From Meloidogyne chitwoodi (lineage: Eukaryota; Nematoda; Chromadorea; Rhabditida; Meloidogynidae), in NCBI GenBank assembly GCA_015183035.1, contig JACZZP010000002.1, forward strand, positions 2,604,001 through 2,668,000: 64,000 nt of DNA, given 5' to 3'. A program made the position numbers and the translations under genes. The notes under the pieces are model-generated. The model saw nothing but the letters and a program-made list of their open reading frames with translations. It was not told the DNA's origin and searched no databases. Numbering within the stretch: the first letter of the stretch is position 1; the number at the start of each line of letters is the position of its first letter. This document shows positions 32,700 to 45,400 of the stretch, in pieces.

Positions 32700-33760
32700 T
32701 TTAAAGTTGTGGTTACCCTGGAGATACCAAAAACTCAAAAAAATCAAAGAATCCGCCAAAATTGCCGCCAACAACGACTAAGGAAAGAAAGCCTATAGAA
32801 TTGTCTGTTGAATTACAATTTATGACAATTTATGGAAGAATTATTAAATTATTAAAGTACAATGTTTCTACAGTCAAGAGGATCTTGAAGAACTTAAATT
32901 TAAAATTGGATATCTTCACAATTATAAAACCAAAGTTAATATTCGTTGTTTGCACCAACGCTTTGCTTCAATTGTCAGAAAAGAAAGAATAATCAATTTA
33001 GAAGAATCTGAAGGTCTTTTTCCAAATGTTTCCAGGCATCAGCCAGTTCCATAGTTACAGTTCCAAACCAGTTCCAGAAATTTGGTAGTTCCGTATTTCC
33101 AGTTCCGGAACTGGAACTTTAGCATCACTAGTGCCAGTGCTCGATCTCTCTGACTTGGAACAATACAAGACGCGTAAGGCTATATTCGATGAGGATAGGA
33201 CTCTTCGGACTTTTCTTGAAATGGCTCTTACGCAGTTTTCTATTAATAAGTATGTTTAAGATTTTATTGTTTAGCAAAGTTCATTAATAGAGTATATAAA
33301 AATATTTCTAGTAATCAATATGTTCCAGTTGGTGTTGGCAAACTTTATGAAATTACACCTGAAAATCAGGTGTCTATTGGAAATGGAATTGTTATGCTTC
33401 TGGAATCGCCAAGGGGGTACGAATCGTCCATAACTATGGAGATCCTTCACCAGCTCTTGAACTTGATAGTTTGTTTACTAATAAATGTTTTTATTTTAAC
33501 TATAATCTTTTAGCCAAAGTCCCACCATTTTATGAATCTCAAGATTTAATTGCAGCAATTATTAACAAATGGACGTCAACCACAGATGAATGATTGGCCT
33601 AGAATCCGTGCAATTATGATGATGTTCGTGTGGAATTGGCATATTCTAGACATAGTAATTTTTCTATTGGACTTTTCTCGGACAAACCTATTAATTTACT
33701 TTTAACTTTTAGTATTGTGCGTACTACAAGTATTTCAGCCAACGAAATTATTTTTTAAAA
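32700..33760 (+). pseudogene. Decayed Argonaute-like gene (linker-1 region only)
   Basis: Several short frames fit the nematode Argonaute region before the PAZ domain: LEMALTQFS, YVPVGVGKLYEI, IGNGI, then in another frame YASGIAKGVRIV, and ALELD joined across a 46-bp intron (GT at ~33464, AG at ~33515) to AKVPPFYESQDL. A frameshift lies near 33395, stops near 33590, and an AGTTCC MITE fragment splits the upstream part. No PAZ or PIWI region is visible, so it cannot encode a working Argonaute. The family call rests on pattern memory. The 5' part (32700-33030, from CGYPGDTKNSKK on) is not clearly Argonaute. Confidence 0.45.
33035..33129. mobile_element. AGTTCC-rich MITE fragment, copy 3
   Basis: About 95 bp of the same family, with CCAGTTCCGGAACTGGAACT and a right end GCATCACT. 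The left end is missing. It interrupts the Argonaute-like relic. Confidence 0.6.
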
Positions 33761-33894
33761 ATCTGGATTGTGTTCAATGTTTTTAACATAATTAGACTAA
33801 AAGGAAAGAAAGGATAATGATATGATTTTTGGATTACAATTTATGACAATTTATTATTTATATTTATGAAGAAAGTCTTTAAATATATTAAAGT

Positions 33895-34101
33895 TGTTGG
33901 GGTGGCGAATAGATAGTATAAAAGGCGAAGCCTTTTACTAGTCGGTGTATTAGTATTCAGTCAGTCAAGTCCCAGTATTCTATTCCTATTATTCCTATTG
34001 CCTTCACTTCTTATTGTATTTGCCTATTGTGATAAAGCGCTTTTGCTAGCTTCTCGACTTCTGTGTTATTCTAGTATTATATCCTACTTGAGGATATAAC
34101 A
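33895..34101 (+). repeat. 5' LTR
   Basis: 207 bp, TG...CA ends, with TATAAAAG about 22 bases in. Identical to 35795-36001. Confidence 0.93.
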
Positions 34102-34165
34102 GTGGCGCGGTCGCACAGTCAGTCGCACAGTCGATTCGAACCAGTCTTATTCAGTAAAAAAAAAA

Positions 34166-34666
34166 ATGTGTTTAGTCAAGGAAGTTTTTGACTGGTTTTC
34201 TAGAAGTAATAGTCAGAAGGATGAAAAAGTCGAAATGGATGAAATGCAAGTGTTTGAAAATCATTTGAAATCGAAGTCAAAGTCATTTATGAAATTACAG
34301 CCAGAGTCTCAGAAAATATTGTTGGAAGAATGCTGTAAAGATTTTGTGAAAAAGTCTGAAGTAAAGACATTCGGAAATTATCAGTCAAAGGTGAAGTATA
34401 AGCCAAAATACTTTGCAGAAGTATATAATGTTAGTCAAGTTCAAGATGTGAACAAAAGTAAAAATAAGAGCTGGAGTTATGGAAGTCGAAAGGAGAAGCA
34501 AATGAATAGTCGATTCAATTATAAAAGTAAGTCATGTTGTAAAGATAACCATGCAAAATTCAATAATAGTCGAGTCAGTAGAGGATTTAAAGAAACGAGG
34601 AAATGTTTCAATTGTGGAATAATTGGCCATATTAGTCGAAATTGTGCTAAACCAAAAGGATGGTGA
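34166..34666 (+). CDS. Gag-like protein with CCHC zinc knuckle (LTR element ORF1)
   Basis: A 166-residue basic protein ending with CFNCGIIGHISRNC, a CX2CX4HX4C zinc knuckle as in retroelement nucleocapsids, at about residues 147-160. It would bind element RNA and package it. It is far shorter than usual Gag proteins, with no recognisable capsid region. The stop TGA (34664-34666) is the only stop before the next frame, which continues in register. So read-through, or a single inactivating change, separates the two. Confidence 0.75.
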   Translation: MCLVKEVFDWFSRSNSQKDEKVEMDEMQVFENHLKSKSKSFMKLQPESQKILLEECCKDFVKKSEVKTFGNYQSKVKYKPKYFAEVYNVSQVQDVNKSKNKSWSYGSRKEKQMNSRFNYKSKSCCKDNHAKFNNSRVSRGFKETRKCFNCGIIGHISRNCAKPKGW

Positions 34667-35617
34667 AGTCGAGTTAATAGTCAAAAAGTTGATTTTGTGG
34701 CTAAAAATGGTAATTTTTCAAGTCCTCTTGTCTGTAATGTAGAATTAGTTGATTATTCTAGTAAATGGAAAAATAGTAAAAATCGAAGTCAAAATTTGAA
34801 GAAAGAAGTCATTAAAAAGAAGCCAAAGTATCGGCAAAAGTCGAGTCAATTCGAAGAAAATATGGAAGTTTTAGTCACGAATAGAGATAAAAATGGTAAA
34901 ACCGTTTGGTTACCAGGAGTTATTCGACTGAGAGTTAAAGAAAAATGGAAAGTCGATGTACCTCGTTTGAAAAGTATAGTTAGTCGAGAAGATTGGGAAA
35001 TGAGAAATGTCTATTCAAAAGGTAGAAATGAAAAGTATTCTAGTAAAGGAAAGTCAAAACCAGGGCATAAAAATAGTCGTTTTGAAGAGAATATGGAAGT
35101 ATTAGTCAGTAATAAAAATAAGTCAGGCAAAGTCTTGTGGCTCGAAGGAAAGCTTTTGAATAAAGTCGGCGCTCTTTGGAAAGTCGAAGTCCCAAAGTTG
35201 AGAAGTATAGTCAGACGAGAAGAATTTCATATTAGAAAGAGGAATTGGTTGGAAGAAAGTAAGTCAAATAGTCCAGTTTCTTTAGAGGAAAGTCTAAGTG
35301 GAAAAGAAAAAGAAATTCTTTCGGTGATTCTTAATAAAAAAATAGTCTGTGCTAGTCCTGATAAAAAGTCAAATAGTACATCTGATGAAAGTCTGAATTG
35401 TGAAGATAAAAAGCAGACTAGTCAGGATAATTCAATTCAAAGTCTGTTTGTAGATTTTAAAATAAGGGAGACTAGTTCCCAGTCGATGACAGATGAAAAA
35501 TCCAAAGATGAGCCGATGCTGGAAGATGATGAAAAGAAGAAGTTTAAAGAAGAGTCTGATAGATTATGGAAAAAGTTAATTTTTGGTGATAAAAATTATA
35601 ATAATGTTGTATTGTAA
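34667..35617 (+). CDS. LTR element ORF2: duplicated integrase-tail-like domain
   Basis: Continues in the same frame as ORF1 after one TGA; about 316 residues. Two copies of a ~55-residue module are visible, starting RFEENMEVLV or QFEENMEVLV, with VWLPGV or LWLEGK and WKVDVPRLKSIV or WKVEVPKLRSIV. This resembles the small beta-barrel (GPY/F-like) segment at the end of retroelement integrases, but the match is inferred, not tested. A Ser-, Lys- and Glu-rich tail of ~130 residues follows. Ser codons are mostly AGT. No catalytic residues of RT, RNase H, protease or integrase are present. Confidence 0.55.
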   Translation, partial: SRVNSQKVDFVAKNGNFSSPLVCNVELVDYSSKWKNSKNRSQNLKKEVIKKKPKYRQKSSQFEENMEVLVTNRDKNGKTVWLPGVIRLRVKEKWKVDVPRLKSIVSREDWEMRNVYSKGRNEKYSSKGKSKPGHKNSRFEENMEVLVSNKNKSGKVLWLEGKLLNKVGALWKVEVPKLRSIVRREEFHIRKRNWLEESKSNSPVSLEESLSGKEKEILSVILNKKIVCASPDKKSNSTSDESLNCEDKKQTSQDNSIQSLFVDFKIRETSSQSMTDEKSKDEPMLEDDEKKKFKEESDRLWKKLIFGDKNYNNVVL

Positions 35618-35794
35618 TGTAATTTCCCCCTTGTTTGTTTGTATTGTAATTTTGGCCCCTTTGTATGTAATTGTTGTTTTGGGACATTTTTTGTATTGTT
35701 GATATTGTAAGTCCACCGAGTCTATTTTTGGTTTTATAAAGTCTAGTAAATAAAGTTGGAAGTATATTCCCAACTTTAAAAGAAAGGAGGGAGA

Positions 35795-36001
35795 TGTTGG
35801 GGTGGCGAATAGATAGTATAAAAGGCGAAGCCTTTTACTAGTCGGTGTATTAGTATTCAGTCAGTCAAGTCCCAGTATTCTATTCCTATTATTCCTATTG
35901 CCTTCACTTCTTATTGTATTTGCCTATTGTGATAAAGCGCTTTTGCTAGCTTCTCGACTTCTGTGTTATTCTAGTATTATATCCTACTTGAGGATATAAC
36001 A
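35795..36001 (+). repeat. 3' LTR
   Basis: Identical to the 5' LTR and directly preceded by the polypurine tract. Confidence 0.93.
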
Positions 36002-36454
36002 AAAGTACAATGCGTCTACAGTCTAAAGAATATTTAATTAAATAAATTTAAAATTAGATATCTTCACAATTATAAAACAAAAGTTTATGTTTGTTGTAGG
36101 CACCAAACGACATTTAAAAAATTAAAAAGAATTAAATTCTGGTCAATCAAATTGTAAAATCAACTGCAGGCTCTGTCATTAATAAATAAAATTATGAGTT
36201 GTTCTGATTTGACTGAATTCTTTTTCACATTCTAATTATTCTATTAAGGTAAATTAATTTTTATAAATAATTTTTTTAAACAAAACTAAAATTTATTAAT
36301 TCATTAGACTTTAAAAATTATTATTTTTCCAGAAAAAGGATTAATTAATTTTTTACTAAAAAATGATTTAAATATATTTATTTAATTTATTTAAAGTATG
36401 AATTCCGTGTAAACGTATCAATTTGTTATAATCAAAATTAGAAAGATCAAAGAA
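36002..36454 (+). pseudogene. Second decayed copy of the 32.8-33.0 kb segment, then AT-rich spacer
   Basis: Bases 33828-33894 plus 36002-36110 together match 32813-32960 (TTACAATTTATGACAATTTA ... GATATCTTCACAATTATAAA). The LTR element inserted at AAAGT inside this second copy. From ~36200 to 36454 there is only AT-rich sequence leading into the satellite. Confidence 0.65.
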
Positions 36455-39400
36455 AGTGATTTGCTCTTTCGAATGATACTAAATTTAGCCAAAAATAATA
36501 ATACAACTTTTTTTCAAAACTTTAACATATTCCATCCCACAAAAAAATTTCAATGTTTAAAAATTTTTTTCTCAAAAAATAATGTACGAATTTTTAAATT
36601 TTATAGCTCATTTGATTCAGCTTTTAGTGCTCTTTCGAATGATACTAAATTTAGCCAAAAATAATAATACAACTTTTTTTATAAACTTTAACATATTCCA
36701 TCCCACAAAAAAATTTCAATGTTTAAAAATTTTTTTCTCAAAAAATAATCTACGAATTTTTGAATTTTATAGCTCATTCGATTCAGCTTTTAATGCTCTT
36801 TCGAATGATACTAAATTTAGCCAAAAATAATAATACAACTTTTTTTCAAAACTTTAACATATTCCATCCCACAAAAAAATTTCAATGTTTAAAAATACTA
36901 AATTTAGCCAAAAATAATAATACAACTTTTTTTTATAACACTTTAAAATATTCCTTCACACAAAAAAATTTCAATGTTTAAAAATTTTTTTCTCAAAAAA
37001 TAATCTACGAATTTTTGAATTTTATAGCTCATTCGATTCAGCTTTTAATGCTCTTTCGAATGATACTAAATTTAGCCAAAAATAATAATACAACTTTTTT
37101 TCAAAACTTTAACATATTCCATCCCACAAAAAATTTCAATGTTTAAAAATTTTTTTCTCAAAAAATAATCTATGAATTTTTGAATTTTATAGCTCATTCG
37201 ATTCAGATTTTAATGCTCTTTCGAATGATACTAAATTTAGCCAAAAATAATAATACAACTTTTTTTATAACACTTTAACATATTCCATCCCACAAAAAAA
37301 TTTCAATGTTTAAAAATTTTTTTCTCAAAAAATAATCTACGAATTTTTGAATTTTATAGCTCATTCGATTCAGCTTTTAATGCTCTTTCGAATGATACTA
37401 AATTTAGCCAAAAATAATAATACAACTTTTTTTCAAAACTTTAACATATTCCATCCCACAAAAAAATTTCAATGTTTAAAAATTTTTTTCTCAAAAAATA
37501 ATCTACGAATTTTTAAATTTTATAGCTTATTTGATTCAGCTTTTAATGCTCTTTCGAATGATACTAAATTTAGCCAAAAATAATAATACAACTTTTTTTT
37601 CAAAACTTTAACATATTCCATCCCACAAAAAAATTTCAATGTTTAAAAATTTTTTTCTCAAAAAATAATCTACGAATTTTTGAATTTTATAGCTCATTCG
37701 ATTCAGCTTTTAATGCTCTTTCGAATGATACTAAATTTAGCCAAAAATAATAATACAACTTTTTTTATAACACTTTAACATATTCCATCCCACAAAAAAA
37801 TTTCAATGTTTAAAAATTTTTTTCTCAAAAAATAATCTACGAATTTTTGAATTTTATAGCTCATTCGATTCAGCTTTTAATGCTCTTTCGAATGATACTA
37901 AATTTAGCCAAAAATAATAATACAACTTTTTTTATAACACTTTAACATATTCCATCCCACAAAAAAATTTCAATGTTTAAAAATTTTTTTCTCAAAAAAT
38001 AATCTACGAATTTTTGAATTTTATAGCTCATTCGATTCAGCTTTTAATGCTCTTTCGAATGATACTAAATTTAGCCAAAAATAATAATACAACTTTTTTT
38101 TATAACACTTTAAAATATTCCTTCACACAAAAAAATTTCAATGTTTAAAAATTTTTTTCTCAAAAAATAATCTACGAATTTTTGAATTTTATAGCTCATT
38201 CGATTCAGCTTTTAATGCTCTTTCGAATGATACTAAATTTAGCCAAAAATAATAATACAACTTTTTTTCAAAACTTTAACATATTCCATCCCACAAAAAA
38301 TTTCAATGTTTAAAAATTTTTTTCTCAAAAAATAATCTATGAATTTTTGAATTTTATAGCTCATTCGATTCAGATTTTAATGCTCTTTCGAATGATACTA
38401 AATTTAGCCAAAAATAATAATACAACTTTTTTTATAACACTTTAACATATTCCATCCCACAAAAAAATTTCAATGTTTAAAAATTTTTTTCTCAAAAAAT
38501 AATCTACGAATTTTTGAATTTTATAGCTCATTCGATTCAGCTTTTAATGCTCTTTCGAATGATACTAAATTTAGCCAAAAATAATAATACAACTTTTTTT
38601 CAAAACTTTAACATATTCCATCCCACAAAAAAATTTCAATGTTTAAAAATTTTTTTCTCAAAAAATAATCTACGAATTTTTAAATTTTATAGCTTATTTG
38701 ATTCAGCTTTTAATGCTCTTTCGAATGATACTAAATTTAGCCAAAAATAATAATACAACTTTTTTTTCAAAACTTTAACATATTCCATCCCACAAAAAAA
38801 TTTCAATGTTTAAAAATTTTTTTCTCAAAAAATAATCTACGAATTTTTGAATTTTATAGCTCATTCGATTCAGCTTTTAATGCTCTTTCGAATGATACTA
38901 AATTTAGCCAAAAATAATAATACAACTTTTTTTATAACACTTTAACATATTCCATCCCACAAAAAAATTTCAATGTTTAAAAATTTTTTTCTCAAAAAAT
39001 AATCTACGAATTTTTGAATTTTATAGCTCATTCGATTCAGCTTTTAATGCTCTTTCGAATGATACTAAATTTAGCCAAAAATAATAATACAACTTTTTTT
39101 ATAACACTTTAACATATTCCATCCCACAAAAAAATTTCAATGTTTAAAAATTTTTTTCTCAAAAAATAATCTACGAATTTTTGAATTTTATAGCTCATTC
39201 GATTCAGCTTTTAATGCTCTTTCGAATGATACTAAATTTAGCCAAAAATAATAATACAACTTTTTTTATAACATTTTAACATATTCCTTCACACAAAAAA
39301 TTTCAATGTTTAAAAATTTTTTTCTCAAAAAATAATCTACGAATTTTTAAATTTTATAGCTTATTCGATTCAGCTTTTAATGCTCTTTCGAATGATACTA

Positions 39401-42400
39401 AATTTAGCCAAAAATAATAATACAACTTTTTTTATAACACTTTAACATATTCCATCCCACAAAAAAATTTCAATGTTTAAAAATTTTTTTCTCAAAAAAT
39501 AATCTACGAATTTTTGAATTTTATAGCTCATTCGATTCAGCTTTTAATGCTCTTTCGAATGATACTAAATTTAGCCAAAAATAATAATACAACTTTTTTT
39601 ATAACACTTTAACATATTCCTTCACACAAAAAATTTCAATGTTTAAAAATTTTTTTCTCAAAAAATAATCTACGAATTTTTAAATTTTATAGCTTATTTG
39701 ATTCAGCTTTTAATGCTCTTTCGAATGATACTAAATTTAGCCAAAAATAATAATACAACTTTTTTTATAACACTTTAACATATTCCATCCCACAAAAAAA
39801 TTTCAATGTTTAAAAATTTTTTTCTCAAAAAATAATCTACGAATTTTTGAATTTTATAGCTCATTCGATTCAGCTTTTAATGCTCTTTCGAATGATACTA
39901 AATTTAGCCAAAAATAATAATACAACTTTTTTTATAACACTTTAACATATTCCTTCACACAAAAAATTTCAATGTTTAAAAATTTTTTTCTCAAAAAATA
40001 ATCTACGAATTTTTGAATTTTATAGCTCATTCGATTCAGCTTTTAATGCTCTTTCGAATGATACTAAATTTAGCCAAAAATAATAATACAACTTTTTTTA
40101 TAACACTTTAACATATTCCATCCCACAAAAAAATTTCAATGTTTAAAAATTTTTTTCTCAAAAAATAATCTACGAATTTTTGAATTTTATAGCTCATTCG
40201 ATTCAGCTTTTAATGCTCTTTCGAATGATACTAAATTTAGCCAAAAATAATAATACAACTTTTTTTCAAAACTTTAACATATTCCATCCCACAAAAAAAT
40301 TTCAATGTTTAAAAATTTTTTTCTCAAAAAATAATCTACGAATTTTTAAATTTTATAGCTTATTTGATTCAGCTTTTAATGCTCTTTCGAATGATACTAA
40401 ATTTAGCCAAAAATAATAATACAACTTTTTTTTCAAAACTTTAACATATTCCATCCCACAAAAAAATTTCAATGTTTAAAAATTTTTTTCTCAAAAAATA
40501 ATCTACGAATTTTTGAATTTTATAGCTCATTCGATTCAGCTTTTAATGCTCTTTCGAATGATACTAAATTTAGCCAAAAATAATAATACAACTTTTTTAT
40601 AACACTTTAACATATTCCATCCCACAAAAAAATTTCAATGTTTAAAAATTTTTTTCTCAAAAAATAATCTACGAATTTTTGAATTTTATAGCTCATTCGA
40701 TTCAGCTTTTAATGCTCTTTCGAATGATACTAAATTTAGCCAAAAATAATAATACAACTTTTTTTATAACACTTTAACATATTCCTTCACACAAAAAATT
40801 TCAATGTTTAAAAATTTTTTTCTCAAAAAATAATCTACGAATTTTTAAATTTTATAGCTTATTCGATTCAGCTTTTAATGCTCTTTCGAATGATACTAAA
40901 TTTAGCCAAAAATAATAATACAACTTTTTTTATAACACTTTAACATATTCCATCCCACAAAAAAATTTCAATGTTTAAAAATTTTTTTCTCAAAAAATAA
41001 TCTACGAATTTTTGAATTTTATAGCTCATTCGATTCAGCTTTTAATGCTCTTTCGAATGATACTAAATTTAGCCAAAAATAATAATACAACTTTTTTTAT
41101 AACACTTTAACATATTCCTTCACACAAAAAATTTCAATGTTTAAAAATTTTTTTCTCAAAAAATAATCTACGAATTTTTAAATTTTATAGCTTATTTGAT
41201 TCAGCTTTTAATGCTCTTTCGAATGATACTAAATTTAGCCAAAAATAATAATACAACTTTTTTTTCAAAACTTTAACATATTCCATCCCACAAAAAAATT
41301 TCAATGTTTAAAAATTTTTTTCTCAAAAAATAATCTACGAATTTTTGAATTTTATAGCCCATTCGATTCAGCTTTTAATGCTCTTTCGAATGATACTAAA
41401 TTTAGCCAAAAATAATAATACAACTTTTTTTCAAAACTTTAACATATTCCATCCCACAAAAAAATTTCAATGTTTAAAAATTTTTTTCTCAAAAAATAAT
41501 CTACGAATTTTTGAATTTTATAGCTCATTTGATTCAGCTTTTAATGCTCTTTCGAATGATACTAAATTTAGCCAAAAATAATAATACAACTTTTTTTTCA
41601 AAACTTTAACATATTCCATCCCACAAAAAAATTTCAATGTTTAAAAATTTTTTTCTCAAAAAATAATCTACGAATTTTTGAATTTTATAGCTCATTCGAT
41701 TCAGCTTTTAATGCTCTTTCGAATGATACCAAATTCAGCCAAAAAAATAATACAACTTTTTTTATAACATTTTAACATATTCCATCCCACAAAAAAATTT
41801 CAATGTTTAAAAATTTTTTTCTCAAAAAATAATCTACGAATTTTTGAATTTTATAGCTCATTCGATTCAGCTTTTAATGCTCTTTCGAATGATACTAAAT
41901 TTAGCCAAAAATAATAATACAACTTTTTTTATAACACTTTAACATATTCCATCCCACAAAAAAATTTCAATGTTTAAAAATTTTTTTCTCAAAAAATAAT
42001 CTACGAATTTTTATATTTTATAGCTCATTCGATTCAGCTTTTAATGCTCTTTCATATGATACTAAATTTAGCCAAAAATAATAATACAACTTTTTTTTAT
42101 AACACTTTAAAATATTCCTTCACACAAAAAATTTCAATGTTTAAAAATTTTTTTCTCAAAAAATAATCTACGAATCTTTAAATTTTATAGCTTATTTGAT
42201 TCAGCTTTTAATGCTCTTTCGAATGATACCAAATTCAGCCAAAAATAATAATACAACTTTTTTTTATAACACTTTAAAATATTCCTTCACACAAAAAATT
42301 TCAATGTTTAAAAATTTTTTTCTCAAAAAATAATCTACAAATTTTTAAATTTTATAGCTTATTTGATTCAGCTTTTAATGCTCTTTCGAATGATACTAAA

Positions 42401-45400
42401 TTTAGCCAAAAATAATAATACAACTTTTTTTTCAAAACTTTAACATATTCCATCCCACAAAAAAATTTCAATGTTTAAAAATTTTTTTCTCAAAAAATAA
42501 TCTACGAATTTTTGAATTTTATAGCCCATTCGATTCAGCTTTTAATGCTCTTTCGAATGATACTAAATTTAGCCAAAAATAATAATACAACTTTTTTTCA
42601 AAACTTTAACATATTCCATCCCACAAAAAAATTTCAATGTTTAAAAATTTTTTTCTCAAAAAATAATCTACGAATTTTTGAATTTTATAGCTCATTCGAT
42701 TCAGCTTTTAATGCTCTTTCGAATGATACTAAATTTAGCCAAAAATAATAATACAACTTTTTTTTCAAAACTTTAACATATTCCATCCCACAAAAAAATT
42801 TCAATGTTTAAAAATTTTTTTCTCAAAAAATAATCTACGAATTTTTGAATTTTATAGCTCATTCGATTCAGCTTTTAATGCTCTTTCGAATGATACCAAA
42901 TTCAGCCAAAAAAATAATACAACTTTTTTTATAACATTTTAACATATTCCATCCCACAAAAAAATTTCAATGTTTAAAAATTTTTTTCTCAAAAAATAAT
43001 CTACGAATTTTTGAATTTTATAGCTCATTCGATTCAGCTTTTAATGCTCTTTCGAATGATACTAAATTTAGCCAAAAATAATAATACAACTTTTTTTCAA
43101 AACTTTAACATATTCCATCCCACAAAAAAATTTCAATGTTTAAAAATTTTTTTCTCAAAAAATAATCTACGAATTTTTATATTTTATAGCTCATTCGATT
43201 CAGCTTTTAATGCTCTTTCATATGATACTAAATTTAGCCAAAAATAATAATACAACTTTTTTTTCAAAACTTTAACATATTCCATCCCACAAAAAAATTT
43301 CAATGTTTAAAAATTTTTTTCTCAAAAAATAATCTACGAATTTTTGAATTTTATAGCTCATTCGATTCAGCTTTTAATGCTCTTTCGAATGATACCAAAT
43401 TCAGCCAAAAAAATAATACAACTTTTTTTATAACATTTTAACATATTCCATCCCACAAAAAAATTTCAATGTTTAAAAATTTTTTTCTCAAAAAATAATC
43501 AACGAATTTTTGAATTTTATAGCTCATTCGATTCAGCTTTTAATGCTCTTTCGAATGATACTAAATTTAGCCAAAAATAATAATACAACTTTTTTTATAA
43601 CACTTTGACATATTCCATCCCACAAAAAAATTTCAATGTTTAAAAATTTTTTTCTCAAAAAATAATCTACGAATTTTTATATTTTATAGCTCATTCGATT
43701 CAGCTTTTAATGCTCTTTCATATGATACTAAATTTAGCCAAAAATAATAATACAACTTTTTTTTATAACACTTTAAAATATTCCTTCACACAAAAAATTT
43801 CAATGTTTAAAAATTTTTTTCTCAAAAAATAATCTACGAATTTTTAAATTTTATAGCTTATTTGATTCAGCTTTTAATGCTCTTTCGAATGATACCAAAT
43901 TCAGCCAAAAATAATAATACAACTTTTTTTTATAACACTTTAAAATATTCCTTCACACAAAAAATTTCAATGTTTAAAAATTTTTTTCTCAAAAAATAAT
44001 CTACAAATTTTTAAATTTTATAGCTTATTTGATTCAGCTTTTAATGCTCTTTCGAATGATACCAAATTCAGCCAAAAATAATAATACAACTTTTTTTATA
44101 ACACTTTAACATATTCCATCCCACAAAAAAATTTCAATGTTTAAAAATTTTTTTCTCAAAAAATAATCTACGAATTTTTATATTTTATAGCTCATTCGAT
44201 TCAGCTTTTAATGCTCTTTCGAATGATACTAAATTTAGCCAAAAATAATAATACAACTTTTTTTATAACACTTTAACATATTCCATCCCACAAAAAAATT
44301 TCAATGTTTAAAAATTTTTTTCTCAAAAAATAATCTACGAATTTTTGAATTTTATAGCTCATTTGATTCAGCTTTTAATGCTCTTTCGAATGATACTAAA
44401 TTTAGCCAAAAATAATAATACAACTTTTTTTTCAAAACTTTAACATATTCCATCCCACAAAAAAATTTCAATGTTTAAAAATTTTTTTCTCAAAAAATAA
44501 TCTACGAATTTTTGAATTTTATAGCCCATTCGATTCAGCTTTTAATGCTCTTTCGAATGATACTAAATTTAGCCAAAAATAATAATACAACTTTTTTTTC
44601 AAAACTTTAACATATTCCATCCCACAAAAAAATTTCAATGTTTAAAAATTTTTTTCTCAAAAAATAATCTACGAATTTTTGAATTTTATAGCTCATTCGA
44701 TTCAGCTTTTAATGCTCTTTCGAATGATACCAAATTCAGCCAAAAAAATAATACAACTTTTTTTATAACACTTTAACATATTCCATCCCACAAAAAAATT
44801 TCAATGTTTAAAAATTTTTTTCTCAAAAAATAATCTACGAATTTTTATATTTTATAGCTCATTCGATTCAGCTTTTAATGCTCTTTCGAATGATACTAAA
44901 TTTAGCCAAAAATAATAATACAACTTTTTTTATAACACTTTAACATATTCCATCACACAAAAAAATTTCAATGTTTAAAAATTTTTTTCTCAAAAAATAA
45001 TCTACGAATTTTTGAATTTTATAGCTCATTTGATTCAGCTTTTAATGCTCTTTCGAATGATACTAAATTTAGCCAAAAATAATAATACAACTTTTTTTTC
45101 AAAACTTTAACATATTCCATCCCACAAAAAAATTTCAATGTTTAAAAATTTTTTTCTCAAAAAATAATCTACGAATTTTTGAATTTTATAGCTCATTCGA
45201 TTCAGCTTTTAATGCTCTTTCGAATGATACCAAATTCAGCCAAAAAAATAATACAACTTTTTTTATAACATTTTAACATATTCCATCCCACAAAAAAATT
45301 TCAATGTTTAAAAATTTTTTTCTCAAAAAATAATCAACGAATTTTTGAATTTTATAGCTCATTCGATTCAGCTTTTAATGCTCTTTCGAATGATACTAAA

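Larger units (their letters stand above)
33895..36001 (+). mobile_element. Young non-autonomous LTR retrotransposon
   Basis: The two 207-bp LTRs (33895-34101 and 35795-36001) are identical as read, begin TGTTGGGG and end ATATAACA, and are flanked by the 5-bp duplication AAAGT (33890-33894, 36002-36006). A TATAAAAG box lies at ~33917. The probable primer-binding site TGGCGCGGTCGC starts just after the 5' LTR, and a polypurine tract (AAAGAAAGGAGGGAGA) precedes the 3' LTR. The internal region is only 1.7 kb. It encodes a gag-like zinc knuckle and a duplicated domain, but no reverse transcriptase, protease or integrase core. Identical LTRs indicate a recent insertion. Mobility would need an autonomous partner. 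Confidence 0.93.

Noticed and set aside
35576..35773. Minus-strand 65-residue frame at the end of the LTR element
   Set aside because: Antisense to ORF2's end and the region before the polypurine tract; no supporting signal.
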